Position numbers and translations under genes: made by a program. Source: Litoditis marina (lineage: Eukaryota; Nematoda; Chromadorea; Rhabditida; Rhabditidae). Taken from it: 64,000 nt of DNA. Position 1 is the stretch's first letter, and the number at the start of each line of letters is the position of its first letter. The DNA lies in the NCBI GenBank assembly GCA_964036275.1, contig OZ038436.1:17077904-17141903 (forward strand). Reading direction: 5' to 3'. This document shows, in pieces, positions 24,801 to 35,942 of this stretch. The notes below the pieces were generated by a model. That model ran no database searches. It saw only the letters and a program-made list of their open reading frames with translations, and was not told the origin of the DNA.

Positions 24801-27800
24801 GGTTGGCTGCACACCAGGTGCGCCCAACTGCTGGTACTCGCCATATTCATGGCGCATATTGTGGTCAGTGCTCTTTTTCTCATTTTTAAGTCGTTCAGAA
24901 TTTTCAGTGAATGACCTAGAAGTGAATTGAATCACGTAAAGTTAGCATCCTAGGGAGGCATCGTGCACTTTGTCATTGCACGTTTCTGAGTGTTTAACGT
25001 TTCATGTGACCGTGCAATTGTCAGTTTAGCTGAGTTGTAGTTTGAACTTGATACACCCAAAATTTACGAACTTCGACAAAACAATATTGGGATAAAACTA
25101 CAAACACGAATGTATGGCAACATACAAAGTGTTCACCTGTTTCCCGTTCGCTTGCTTCAAATGAGTCACAACGTAATTATAGCGAAGCGTGTAAAACAAC
25201 TAAATTAATCAACCGAAACTTCCAGGTAGACACGGGAATTTACTGATTCTCAAAACCCTCCCTCTCAACTATGTGTGATAATCAATTGCCATTGAAATTG
25301 TCTGTCAAATATCGAGTTGATAACTAAATTATTATTATTAACTATATACTTTCAGGTAGCATCCTACTTTGCCGCCCAAGTCAACACTGATTTCGACATG
25401 GAGAACTTGTACTTGGAGGATTCACCGCTCACGGATATCTCGCGTAGAATGCAGGTATGTTCAAGTTATAATGCTGGTAAAACTCCATATTTCGACGTGA
25501 AACTTGTACCATACACCAGAAATGAAGTGGGCGCACAAATTTCAAGCTTGCTTTGTTTGATGTTCCACTTTCGTCTAACTAATGAATTGAACAGGGAGAC
25601 CAATCAACTTTTCAATAACTTTAGAAACAATTAAACACTTTTTTTCCGTATTCTCCCGAGTCAAACTTCTCCAAACTCTTTTTCTCTCTCTCTCTATTTC
25701 TCCCAAACTCGTTCCTCTCTCTCTCTCTCTCTCTCTCTTTTTATCTCATCTTCTCCAGGACTTTGTCTTGCGAGAGGCGTTTGTGGTCAACTTCGCCGTG
25801 CAACCTATGCCCGATTTCTCCAACGAGACCGTTCGGGATGAGTTCGAAGAAATGGTCCAACGACTCGAGACCATCCCCAACTTCGGCGCCGGACCGGAAA
25901 GTACGAACCTCTGGCTGAGGGAGTTCTCAAATGTGAGTACTATTATATAAACTACTTCCTAGTTCGTTTTAAGGGCTTAGTCTTAGTGGACATAATCACT
26001 AGTAGCGATCCTACGCCTGCTACGTTTTTTAGATCTGTTATCCAGTACGGCTGCTGAAAACTGAGGCTTCTAGTTGAATATCCTGAACTAATATCTCAAA
26101 CCAGCTAATCTATCCAAAAATACATTTTGTGAGCAAGTAGAAACAATTGAATGAAAACTTTCAAATCGAATGTGATTGACCGGAAAATTTTCAGGCGATC
26201 GCCTTTTGGGGTGATGACGAAGATTTCTGGCTGGACACAGAATTGCTACGGAACTATCGAGAATACGGAATGGAGGAAAAATATATCAACACCAGGTATG
26301 CTTATTTCATTAATTATATGTCACACTGGATTTTAGGCAGCAATAAAATCATTAGAGATGCTGGTGAAAACAGTACCAACTGATTTTTTGAAAACGCTGC
26401 TCCTGAAATAATAATTTCTAGATACAACTCGAGAAAATACAAAAATTTACGCCTTTCTTCATGCGTTCCATAAAAATATGTTCCAAAAACATAAACAGCT
26501 CATAAAATGTAAGAAACCGCAATGATTATGTATCACGTGTGAGATACTATCACTCGCTCTTTTGGTTCAGGTCAACAGAAGAGGGCCCAGTAATCGATGG
26601 TTTCTTCTTCTCAATCACCTACCACAACATGTCCTCTTTCCTAGAAGTTGAAGAGCTCATGACTATCCGGTAATCCTCAAGAACTATTAGTGGGGTACGA
26701 TCCCTCTCATGAGAAACGTCATTGGAGCTGCTCATATAGGTTGCAGGGCTGTCGCGCCTGAACGACAAAAACCGGTCTGATCGAAACAAAACTGAAAATA
26801 ACATGAGAAATTTGAATGTTTGGTGGGGAAGTCCGTCCTAGGACGTCCTTGGTTGGATTACAATACCACCTGACTTACAGAACGCTTGCAGTTCCAACTT
26901 CAAAAACGGAATAATAAGTTAGTATTCTATGTATGTAAACCTGTTTATGTAAACATACAAATTTTCCTCACAGGAGGTCGATTCTGTCCGAATATGAGCA
27001 GTTCCATGTTTTCTCGCACCACCCCCTCGAAAAGGTTCCTACGGAGAGTGCTGCCAGTGCCCCATCAAACTTCCTGCAGACAGTTGGTTAGTTTCTAGAT
27101 CAAAATAGTCATCGCATCTGATTTGCAACTGAAATGTACCGGGATCAAATATATAATGAAACGAAATGACTTATTTTCTGAGTCTAAGTCCCCACTCCAA
27201 ACCACTCGCATAGGCATAGGGTTAGCTCTTTCTGAAACAAAACACAGTACGGTGCATTGTTTCGGTATACAAAAACAATACGGTGTTAAGAGACCCTGCC
27301 CCGCTGTGTTTGTAGTTTGAGAATTTGCTCTTCGGCCAAAATTCATTACGGCATTTCGAGGCAAATCAGAATGATGATTCACCAGACTATATTTCAGTCT
27401 CGGCGATTGTCCTGATGTCCATTCTTGTCCTCATTTTTGTGATGAACGTGGAAGCCATCATCTCGGTGGTGGTCTCAATCATGTCCATTTGTGTCGGTAA
27501 GTCGACAAACTGTTGGAACAAGTTAAGCCACGATTTTGATGAACAATGGTGTCGCGATGGCTTTTACAGTTATAGGAATGAGCTCAATTAGAGAAACCTC
27601 TGAGAGCCTTAAATTTCCCTGATTCAGAGTTGGTAACGATTTTCAGTATTTGTATACTGGAACGAACTGAAATAAAATGTAACACGCACTAGTTTAGCAT
27701 AGTTCGAACCGAATACAATCGATTTTTTAACATGAGTAAGGGTTTAATTGATTTTTTGATTTTTGCCTGCAGGTGTTGTTGCGTATCTCCATCTATGGAA

Positions 27801-29131
27801 TGTACATCTGGATGGTGTTTCTCTCATCTCTATTCTCATGAGCATCGGATTCTCAGTTGACTACTCGGCCCACGTCTGTTATCATTATTTCGCCCATGCC
27901 GCTGAGGAGGAAAAGGTACGATTTTTCTGTATAGAATTTGGTAGGCTCTGAAGTGAATCATAACATACAGTATGGATGTTGTAACTCAGAGTCAGTAATC
28001 ATACGAGCGAAACATGTCTATGTTTCAAACATTTCGCATCGCTGCAGGACCGGGCGAACCATTTGATAGATCAATAGAAATTAGAGAGTTAGAGAAAAAA
28101 AATAGTCATTAGACAGCTGGGGAACACAGATACCTTAGATAGCTCGAGAGACATTAGACAGAGAAAGTACTTAATTGCAGGACCAAGCCACCGATCGATA
28201 GACAATAGACAGTTAGGGAAACACAGAGACATTAGAGATTTAATAGAGTCAGTGAGAGAGAGAGAGAGTTAGAGAAAAGTACTAATATTGCAGGACCAAG
28301 CGACGGATTCGATAGAGTCTCAGCAGGGTTCGCAGTCGTCTGTCGAGTCCTCGTCCACCCATCTTCGACTAGTCTCCACGATAAGAGGGGTCGGATGGCC
28401 GGTCATCCAGAGCGGACTCAGCACCATCGTCGGTACGAATATATATTCAGTTTTATTATTATTATCAGTTTTTATTAGTATTTTTAGTTCCCTATCAGAA
28501 GATATAGTCAGTATAGGAAGTGAACATGTCTGAATTGTAGTTTGATCTCAATGTACACCGAAATTTGCGTATGACCGAAAAAGAACGGGATCAAACTACA
28601 AAAAATTGGGTTGGGAACATACACTGTATAGTGTTTAAGTTCTGTTCTCACATTCTCAGAAAGGTTCAACTAATGATGACCATACCCTCTGAGAATTTCA
28701 AGATCATGTTAAATGAGATCGAAACGACTTTGGGTCATAATTCATTCTCATCTCGGGATAAACACATCGACATAGTTGAAGACCGATACGAAACTTGTTC
28801 GAAATCGATTATAATTTTTGAACCCTAACATCGGCGCAGCGTAAACAACGGTTCCAGTTTATACGACTTTCACGGGAAAGAAGACAGTTTCCCACTTCTG
28901 TCTGAAACCGCAATGCTGCAAATATCAGCCAAACTAATAATTCACTTCAATGTTTCAGGTATTTTCCCGCTGATGTTCGTGCATGCCTACGTGGTGGCTG
29001 TGTTCTGGAAGACCATCGTGTTAGTGGGGATACTTGGAATGTTCCACGCCCTCCTACTACTGCCAGTCATATTCATACTCACGCATGACCTCAAGACAGC
29101 CGTCACACGGTGTTTACGGAAAAGCAACTAG
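18875..29131 (+). CDS. Patched-related (PTR) membrane protein
   Basis: RND-type membrane protein of the Patched-related family, which is expanded in nematodes and linked to moulting, cuticle and sterol/lipid handling. 21 phase-consistent exons: 18875-18943, 19668-19829, 20648-20728, 20986-21096, 21558-21728, 21994-22136, 22471-22582, 22946-23112, 23658-23737, 24040-24140, 24272-24355, 24678-24863, 25356-25454, 25759-25932, 26195-26295, 26571-26669, 26974-27086, 27398-27496, 27773-27915, 28294-28432, 28959-29131; 868 aa. TM1 is about 22-40, then a Cys-containing ectodomain. The sterol-sensing-like five-helix block spans about 248-400, with GIDD at 324-327. TM7 is about 475-495, then a second ectodomain. 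The second helix block starts at about 685, with the hallmark GFSVDYSAH at 743-751. The start was chosen because ATG follows a TTTCCAG acceptor by seven bases (likely trans-splicing). Which ptr member it is cannot be told from here. Confidence 0.92.
21175..21264. repeat. 90-bp near-perfect hairpin in a PTR intron
   Basis: 27-base arms (21175-21201 and 21238-21264) pair with one mismatch around a 36-base loop. The arms contain TTTTCTTGTTAGACCGAA and its complement. It lies in the intron between PTR exons 4 and 5. Either a tiny MITE or a transcribed hairpin. Confidence 0.75.
23150..23500. repeat. GACCTGCACACTCTCTC repeat pair in a PTR intron
   Basis: Within 23180-23250, GCAGGTCATTGAG-CCGCA pairs with TGCGGTCTCATTGACCT as a hairpin. 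GTGTGCAGGTCA occurs again at about 23437, and a related copy lies at 59865-59940. It sits in the intron between exons 8 and 9. Confidence 0.5.
23328..23397. mobile_element. TGTAGTTTGATC foldback element
   Basis: Starts TTGTAGTTTGATC and ends GGGACCAAACTACAA, 70 bp. One of several such elements in this window, here in a PTR intron. Confidence 0.65.
25035..25103. mobile_element. TGTAGTTTGATC foldback element
   Basis: Starts TTGTAGTTTGAAC and ends GGGATAAAACTACAA, followed by ACACGAATGTATGGCAACAT, the longer right-end signature of the family. In a PTR intron. Confidence 0.65.
28040..28293 (+). repeat. Decayed tandem copies of a PTR exon start
   Basis: The true acceptor and exon start at 28291 (GCAGGACCAAGC...GAT-CGATAGA) is preceded by two decayed versions: GCAGGACC at about 28045 and GCAGGACCAAGCCACCGATCG at about 28178. 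Units of roughly 110-140 bp also share GTTAGAGAAA and GACATTAGA. Only the last continues into open, conserved coding sequence. Confidence 0.6.
28535..28601. mobile_element. TGTAGTTTGATC foldback element
   Basis: Starts TTGTAGTTTGATCTC and ends GGGATCAAACTACAA, 67 bp, in the last PTR intron. Confidence 0.7.
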
Positions 29132-30341
29132 CTTCCATTGAATTAGGATAGAAATATTCGATGTAAAACAAATATAGCACTCTATACTACTAGTAAACCA
29201 AAAAAGTCACGCAAAACGTGACAAAACAACAAAAATATTCACTTTTCGTTATCACACGTGTCAATTTAAAGATCTGTTCCATAGTTGTTACAATACTATC
29301 CTTTATCTTCCGATTTCCATTATGTATCTTTCACTGTTGCTCTTATGAATTCAAAGTCAATACCAAAACACTAGTTATACACGTAGAACAAACAAAAGAG
29401 TTGACGTGAACCCTTCATAATCATTGTATTTCTTCTCTATTTTATTTTGTGTCCGTCTTCTATTTCATTGACTACGTGAATAACGAGTCAAACCAACCGG
29501 GTGGTTGCACACATTGGTACCAGCTCAAAAGTCAGCTGAGCAGGTCACCAAGTCTGATTGAAAGCTACTTTTCGAACACATTACTACGATTACAGATAAC
29601 TTATGTTTGTATATATACTGTAGTACAACCAAATGTGGTGTCGGACATGTGCCTTATTATTTCCTTCATTTTATTACATTGAAAAATATGAATAAACATT
29701 AAAAATCTACAACTCTTTTAAAGACAGACCCAGATTGAAAAAAATATGAAAACCGAACAAAACAGAGGGAAAAGAGATTCACCAGTAAAAATCGTCACAT
29801 TTGTCCTTATTATCAATACGAGAATGTACAGCTGGAAAAAAAGGAGAGGGTGGGGGGGAACATATATCTACGAGCTGAATATATTTCTCTACATGTTTTC
29901 TTAGAAAAGTGAAATGTACATGAAAAACATCAACATAGTGACTAGGCTGAAAAGAATAGTTATAGTGTGACTGCTAGCAAATAGTTATAGTGTGACTTAA
30001 TGCACGGTTAAAAACATTTCCTAGATGTGCAACACAGTCCGAGTGCCTATTAAACTGAACATGGGTCGATTACTTAACCGGTCTCCCATCTATCAGTTAA
30101 CTGGTGAAATCAATGAAATGATGATTCAAAAACAGCATAATGGTGACCATTCATTACTGCACACACGCGCATACTATTTACTTCAGCATATCGATTTGAA
30201 AAAGTAAAAAAAAAGAATCAAGGAAAAATCTATTAACCTTCCTAATATCGATTCAAATAAGTAGACGAAGAATCAGGAAAAAAATTATACCACTTCCTAA
30301 AATGGCTTCATGGAAGGAAAGAAGTTTCCATGGGTGGGAGA
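29132..30341. other. Convergent spacer between PTR and rab-21
   Basis: This is 3' flanking DNA of two genes transcribed toward each other. Possible AATAAA signals occur near 29690. No gene, RNA or strong repeat seen. Confidence 0.5.
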
Positions 30342-32124
30342 TTACTTACAACACTTTCCTCGTCTGGGTGCGGGTTCATCGTCTATCAACTGAATTGTTC
30401 GTCGACTGCCGCGACTCTCAACAACTCGTTGCGAGGAGTTCTCACGGGCCGCCTCCATCATATCTGAGAATTCATTATATATTTTTATTATATTACTAAA
30501 AAATAAACTATGGAACTTACTTCGTGATAAATTTTCGAACACCTTAGCGATGCCTAGGTTTTCTTTCGCTGACGTTTCCTCGTAATTAGCACGAACAGAA
30601 TCGGCATACCTGAAAATGTCCTAAATATTACAAAATAATAGCTTCTGATTTCACGTGCAAAATATACCTTCGAACAAACGGAAAAATCATACCAATCTTG
30701 GTGTGGCAAGGCAAAGGGCAAACCAAACCAAACTTCTTATATTGATTTCATATAAGATGAGTGGGACTCCTAGAGCCTAGAAACCACAACGAACTCCCTT
30801 CATTTCCAACATTTCTATTAAACATTTACGGCTACAAGAAAGAAGATAGTGCAAAAACTCACTCCTTTGCTGTGTCGTAGTCAACCGTCCGGCTATCCTC
30901 TAAATCCAGCTTATTTCCGACAATCATGAGAACACACGAATCACTCAATGCTCGCTGAAGCTCCTTCACCCAAACTTTCACCTATAATCGAAATTAAATG
31001 TATAATGTAGTTCAAAACAATATTACACTAGAATTAGCTTCTTTCAGAATGATATAACACATTCACAAGTTCATATAGACAGCAGTTGAGCCCTTCAAGG
31101 TCAAAAAAATTGATAGTCAAGAGAAACAGTTCTATAACAATAATACATAATATGAATTGAAAAAGTTCACATACCTTTTCAAATGATTGTTGATCCGTGA
31201 TATCGTATATAAGTATTGCTCCGTGGCTCCCCCTGAAACTCTTGACGTTTAGAGAAGAAATCACAAAGAAAACGTGTTTGAAATCCAAATAACTATATTC
31301 CACTCTTACACCTGGGAAAGTAATGCTTTCATCCCTTTGGGGGCTCAGTTTATTCTTAACATCTTGAAATTTGTTTTGATTGTGTATTTTTGAGGAATAA
31401 ACATTATTAGATTATTACACTGACAGGACTAAGACTCTGTCAATGGATAAAGTGTTAATATAATACAAGATGACGTATAACACGACAAATGCTATTTCAT
31501 TTCAAAAATCCCAACTACATAAGTAGAGCTAGAGAAGTTCGTTTAACAATAACAATTCTCGTACCGGTAATAAATTGGTCCTAGTGCATGATATTTCTCT
31601 TGTCCGGCCGTATCCCATATGCTCAGTTCGACACGATTATCGTCCACAACAATCGATTTGGAAAGAAACGAAGCCTGAAAGAAGAGGAGCATTATAGCAC
31701 GTTATATTCCTCGGTATCTCACTAGTTAAAGAAGAAGAACACTAATACCGACCAGACATGCTGTCCTATTATAAAAAGTATAGTCTCAACTGGCCTGTTC
31801 AGTATGAACTCCAAAGCTCATGGCTATTGCGCAACATTACTTGATCCTTGATCACCATTTTATCTTCAACAAACGTCATCTCAACCTCCATCTTTACACT
31901 ACACGTGTATAGATACGTAACTGCACTACTTTGAACTGAATGTCCAGATAGCATCACAAGAAACATGTGTACCTAACCAAACCAACCTGAATAGTAGACA
32001 TGTGTTTTGGATTGAACTTGTTTTCGACGTATCGGAGCATCAGAGACGATTTTCCCACGGCTCCCTCCCCGAGTAAAACCACCTTGAATCGGAATTCACC
32101 CCGATCACTACCAAAGGCGTCCAT
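30342..32124 (-). CDS. rab-21: Small GTPase Rab21
   Basis: Rab GTPase of early endosomes that acts in endocytic and integrin traffic. Six phase-consistent exons: 31987-32124, 31565-31674, 31175-31232, 30863-30981, 30521-30609, 30342-30463; 211 aa. P-loop GEGAVGKS at 19-26, switch I TIQASF, WDTAGQE at 66-72, GNKLD at 124-128, TSAK at 154-157. The tail [11 protein letters not shown] before GKCCK is characteristic of Rab21, and the CC pair is the prenylation site. The ATG abuts a TTTTGTCAG acceptor, and the gene starts only 318 bases after the cyclophilin stop on the same strand, as in a trans-spliced downstream operon cistron. Confidence 0.95.
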
Positions 32125-32441
32125 CTGACAAAATTATAGAGTGGAAAAACGATCGCAAAAAGTTTCAATTATTAATTATTGAAACTACTGTGAACAAAAC
32201 AGATACAGCCGTTTTCAACGTGTACTTCACTAGAAAAAAAAACAGAATGAATAGGTAGTACAGCGCGAGAGAAACAACTCCGTTCGAATAAAAACTGGTC
32301 TCCAGACAAAATGATTCATGTAAAACATAACAACAACAATTCCATTACAAATAAAACACCGTATAATTAGAGACCAAGTACAACCTTCTAGACTTTGCCT
32401 TATTCAGGTGACAATGAAACAATACATAAATATAATAACAA
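32125..32441 (-). other. Intercistronic region cyn-11/rab-21
   Basis: 317 bases separate the cyclophilin stop from the rab-21 ATG. It ends with TTTTGTCAG directly before the ATG, as for spliced-leader addition. The length is a little above the common 100-bp spacing of C. elegans operons but within the known range. A U-rich element cannot be assigned by eye. Confidence 0.5.
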
Positions 32442-34608
32442 TCACAACTGTCCACACTGAGCGACCACAATAGGAATCTTCGGCTTGTTGTTTGCACCGG
32501 TGGGCACATTTTCTATTTTCCTCACGGCCAGCAATCCATCGAGAACTCGACCTAGAAAGACCGTTTTTGTAAAATGTTCAATGGCTAAACTATCTCACCT
32601 TTAAAATGACTACATTGCTCATTATACCTTACCTGAAGAACCTGCCGTTTTTTGAAGCGATTGAACTAGCTGACTTTGTGACAATTGTCCAAAGTTAAAC
32701 TCGTATGAAAAAATGCTGTCGCACACAAATCTCAGAGGAAGACAACATCAACTTCTGTTTGTAATCAGGTTTGACTATAAATGAAACTATACACTAAACT
32801 AGATTCAATTCCGAAAAAGACTCACCGAAAACCACATGCTTCTTGTCAAGGAAATCCGTCTTGGCACAGGTGACAAAGAACTGACATCCATTTGTATCTG
32901 CACCAGCATTGGCCTGCAAATAACAATCGATCACTCCGTCAAACTCAAATTTCAGCCAAAAAATAACATGATTACATAGAAGAAGAAGTCAATGTGTGTT
33001 ACTCTTTTATGTTTTACTCAATTGATAAGTCAAAATACCGTTATTGACATTTTTCTGCACAAAAAACTTCAGAGGTTTATCCAAACCCCAAAACTGTCGT
33101 TTCCCTATACAGATTTATAGGATCCACAGGCATGCGTAGTATGAAAAAACTTCCTTTATAAAAAATTGTCATGAAGTAAACAAATCCCAAATCGGGGATA
33201 GTTGCGGTCAATACATATGAACTTTGCACACAATTCACGATTTCTTGAATGAGATGTTGCAGAGTATAAAGTTTATGTTTCTTACCATAGATAATATTCC
33301 AGGTCCCGTATGCGTTAAATCAAAATTTTCGTCTCGGAACTTGGCGCCGTATATACTCGTTAATCCTGTACCGTCGCCCTGGAACAGATTTACGATTAAA
33401 ACATTTCAATATTCATTAAACACACTTACAAACTGTGATTGTGCAATGTGCAAAAACAAAACAATTACACTGCATATTTTCGATCGCACTATAGTTATAA
33501 CGCAGGCTCAAAAAGGTAAAACACAATTCTGAAGCTCCGAGTATGATCCCAACTCCCAAGATTGTTTGAAAATGTTCCCAAAATGAGCAAATAAACGCCC
33601 AAAAAAATAAAATGAAACTGACATTCACGAAGTCGCCTCCCTGAATCATGAAGTCCTTGATGACTCTGTGAAACTGACTGTTCTTGTAACCTATTGGATT
33701 ACCATCTTTCCTGTAATAAAATAAACACGATTATGAAACGTAACTTCTTCTTCTGTGCGAACACTAAAACTGTAATTCGGTCACCTACGATATTTAGAAT
33801 AAAGTTTGAGAAGAGAATAAACCAATATACAAACTACCATGTCAATTGTCTAACAGCTACAACCTTTTTATTTACGACAGCGACAGCAATAGTTCGCGGA
33901 ATTCTGTATACAAACTATGATACTATACTATATGTAATATGTTCACTTTCGAATAAAAAGTAGTACCACGAACTATAATCAAAACTCAAAACTATAAGCA
34001 AGAAGTGAACAGATCGATGAAATGCAGCTAAAACTAGACGAATCGTGGGAAAACAGCATGACACATACCTATACTCTCCCGTGCAGAATTGTCGGAAGTT
34101 TTCGGCAGTTTTGGGGACGACATCGGCAAATAACTCCATCTGGAAGAGCGCCAATACAAATTACACATAAGAATTTGAAGTTGAAGGTAGGATAGGAACA
34201 TCACGGAAAAATAAACGATTTTTGATAAATTAGACGAGTAAAACTAGACATATTTTGTTTCATGGTGAATATGCAAACTAAAATCATTCATAACTGACCC
34301 TTGTGAAGTAAAAACTTGTAACGCATATTCTTCCTTCAATAATCTTGGTAAAATGTCCGTCGATTTTCGCAATCGTCCCATTTACCCATCGTATCGTACA
34401 TTTACACTTTACTATCGACTGTCACATATCGTATAATAATAGAACATTCATGAAAGTACGAAAAACTAAAAAACAAACGAGACGATTGACGAGAAAAACA
34501 ACTTACAACAACCGTTCCTATGGGGGCTCCACCAGCTGTGATCTCCATGAAAACGACAGGATTCTCGGGGTGTCGTAGCTGTTCAGCGTATTTATCGTAA
34601 TCAGACAT
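32442..34608 (-). CDS. cyn-11: Cyclophilin-type peptidyl-prolyl isomerase (PPIH-like)
   Basis: Catalyses cis-trans isomerisation of Xaa-Pro bonds. The PPIH subgroup associates with the U4/U6.U5 spliceosomal particle. Six exons: 34507-34608, 34069-34139, 33623-33710, 33286-33378, 32826-32913, 32442-32551; 183 aa, the expected length. Motifs in order: [23 protein letters not shown], the catalytic region [45 protein letters not shown], and a C-terminal VVAQCGQL. The N-terminus [13 protein letters not shown] matches the nematode orthologue as I recall it. The ATG follows a CTCACAG acceptor by eight bases. First gene of a probable two-gene operon with rab-21. Confidence 0.95.
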
Positions 34609-35942
34609 TCTTTATCCTGTGAGCAAACGAACTTTAAAAGAAATAGTTTTCTACCATAAGAACAAGAAAATACAAACACGAGAAAGAAGACATTATTTCG
34701 CGTATTCGAAGAATTGTAAATCAAGGAAATGGGGTTCGTTTTCTTTAAGGAAAATCCAAGATGAACAGACCCGAAATGAGTGATTCTCTGAGTTATAATT
34801 CCTTACAGAAATATCCGAATGTGTGACAAAGAATTATAATAAATGAAATTGAAAATAAGCTGAAGAAGAAGAAAGAAGCGCAAAAATTAAATTCGAACTC
34901 TTTTGTGGCGTTCGACGAAAAACACCCCATTCTAATAGTCGCAATTTGTTTGTACCGTATCCGGATATTGTACTCTGATCAAACTACAATTTTTCTAGGC
35001 GAAATCCGTAATTTTTCACTTTTCAAGTGTTTAACCTCTCTTGGAACTGGAGTTCAGTTATTTGTTGTCCTTCTGGATACGCGAAAGGTGTTTAGTGATG
35101 CCATAACCAATATGTTGCTTATTGCGCCTCATCAAGACATTTGTTGCAGCTACAGGGGTAATCATTCCTACTGTTATCCTTATACGAAACATAACAATTT
35201 TGGAAATTCGACCTCACCGTAGCGAAAACCTAACCACAAACATTATAGTAACATGTCTAGGTATTTTAGCCGGCCTTTCACTGAGCGACGATTAGTGCTC
35301 TCTTTAAATTCAAACTTTTCTCCTGTGAATAGTATTTCTCTACCAAGGATTTTCGAACATGAAATAGAGAGCGAAACCAACGTGAATTGTACTTTTTGTA
35401 AACTCAGCATCACGTTGGTTGACGTGGAATGGAATGCGGAGCCTCATCTATTTTCTAAGCTGCACTCAGCACAGGCGGTCGCTGATATCGTCTTCAAAGA
35501 TAAACAGGTTAGTCTGAGGTTTTAGAATAGTTTAAGACCAAACCACAAAATGTTTTTTTATATTGGTGGCTATGCAGAGCAATTCGATCTGTTCGTCTGG
35601 GATTGTAGTTTGTCTACCGATTACTCATATACAAGTATCGAATTGGTATGTACAAGTATCGTATTGGTATCTGTATAAGTATTGGTATCTAAGATTTTCC
35701 CTACCTTTATAATATTTTTCCCATACTCTGAGAACTATCTGAGATAGAACTCCAGATTTCAATCAAACTTTGGCTAACCAGCACCATACATACGATTATT
35801 TCGTCGCAGTCTCAAATGAACCCTGTACCGCGAAACTTTCGAATACAGTACCGCGAAACCTTCGAATACAGTAACCGGCTATATTGCAAAAAAAAGCAAA
35901 ACTTCTAGATTATATGATTTTTGAAAAAACCTTCCAGAAGCA
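34609..35942. other. Divergent spacer between cyn-11 and the kinase gene
   Basis: Shared upstream region of two divergently transcribed genes. It contains an unsupported open frame (35253-35525, listed separately), a solo right end of the TGTAGTTTGATC repeat near 34985 and a short duplicated TACAAGTATCG stretch near 35630-35660. Confidence 0.45.
35253..35525 (+). CDS. Possible small gene or first exon, unrecognised
   Basis: A 90-codon frame beginning ATG at 35253, with a possible donor (CAG|GTTAGT) at 35511. It has a CTFC pair (Cys46 and Cys49), then W60 and H65/H71, vaguely like the zinc-binding half of a BIR domain, but the final cysteine is missing. I could not find a following exon; splicing to 35939 would end in a stop within a few codons. 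It may be chance. Confidence 0.25.
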   Translation: MSRYFSRPFTERRLVLSLNSNFSPVNSISLPRIFEHEIESETNVNCTFCKLSITLVDVEWNAEPHLFSKLHSAQAVADIVFKDKQVSLRF

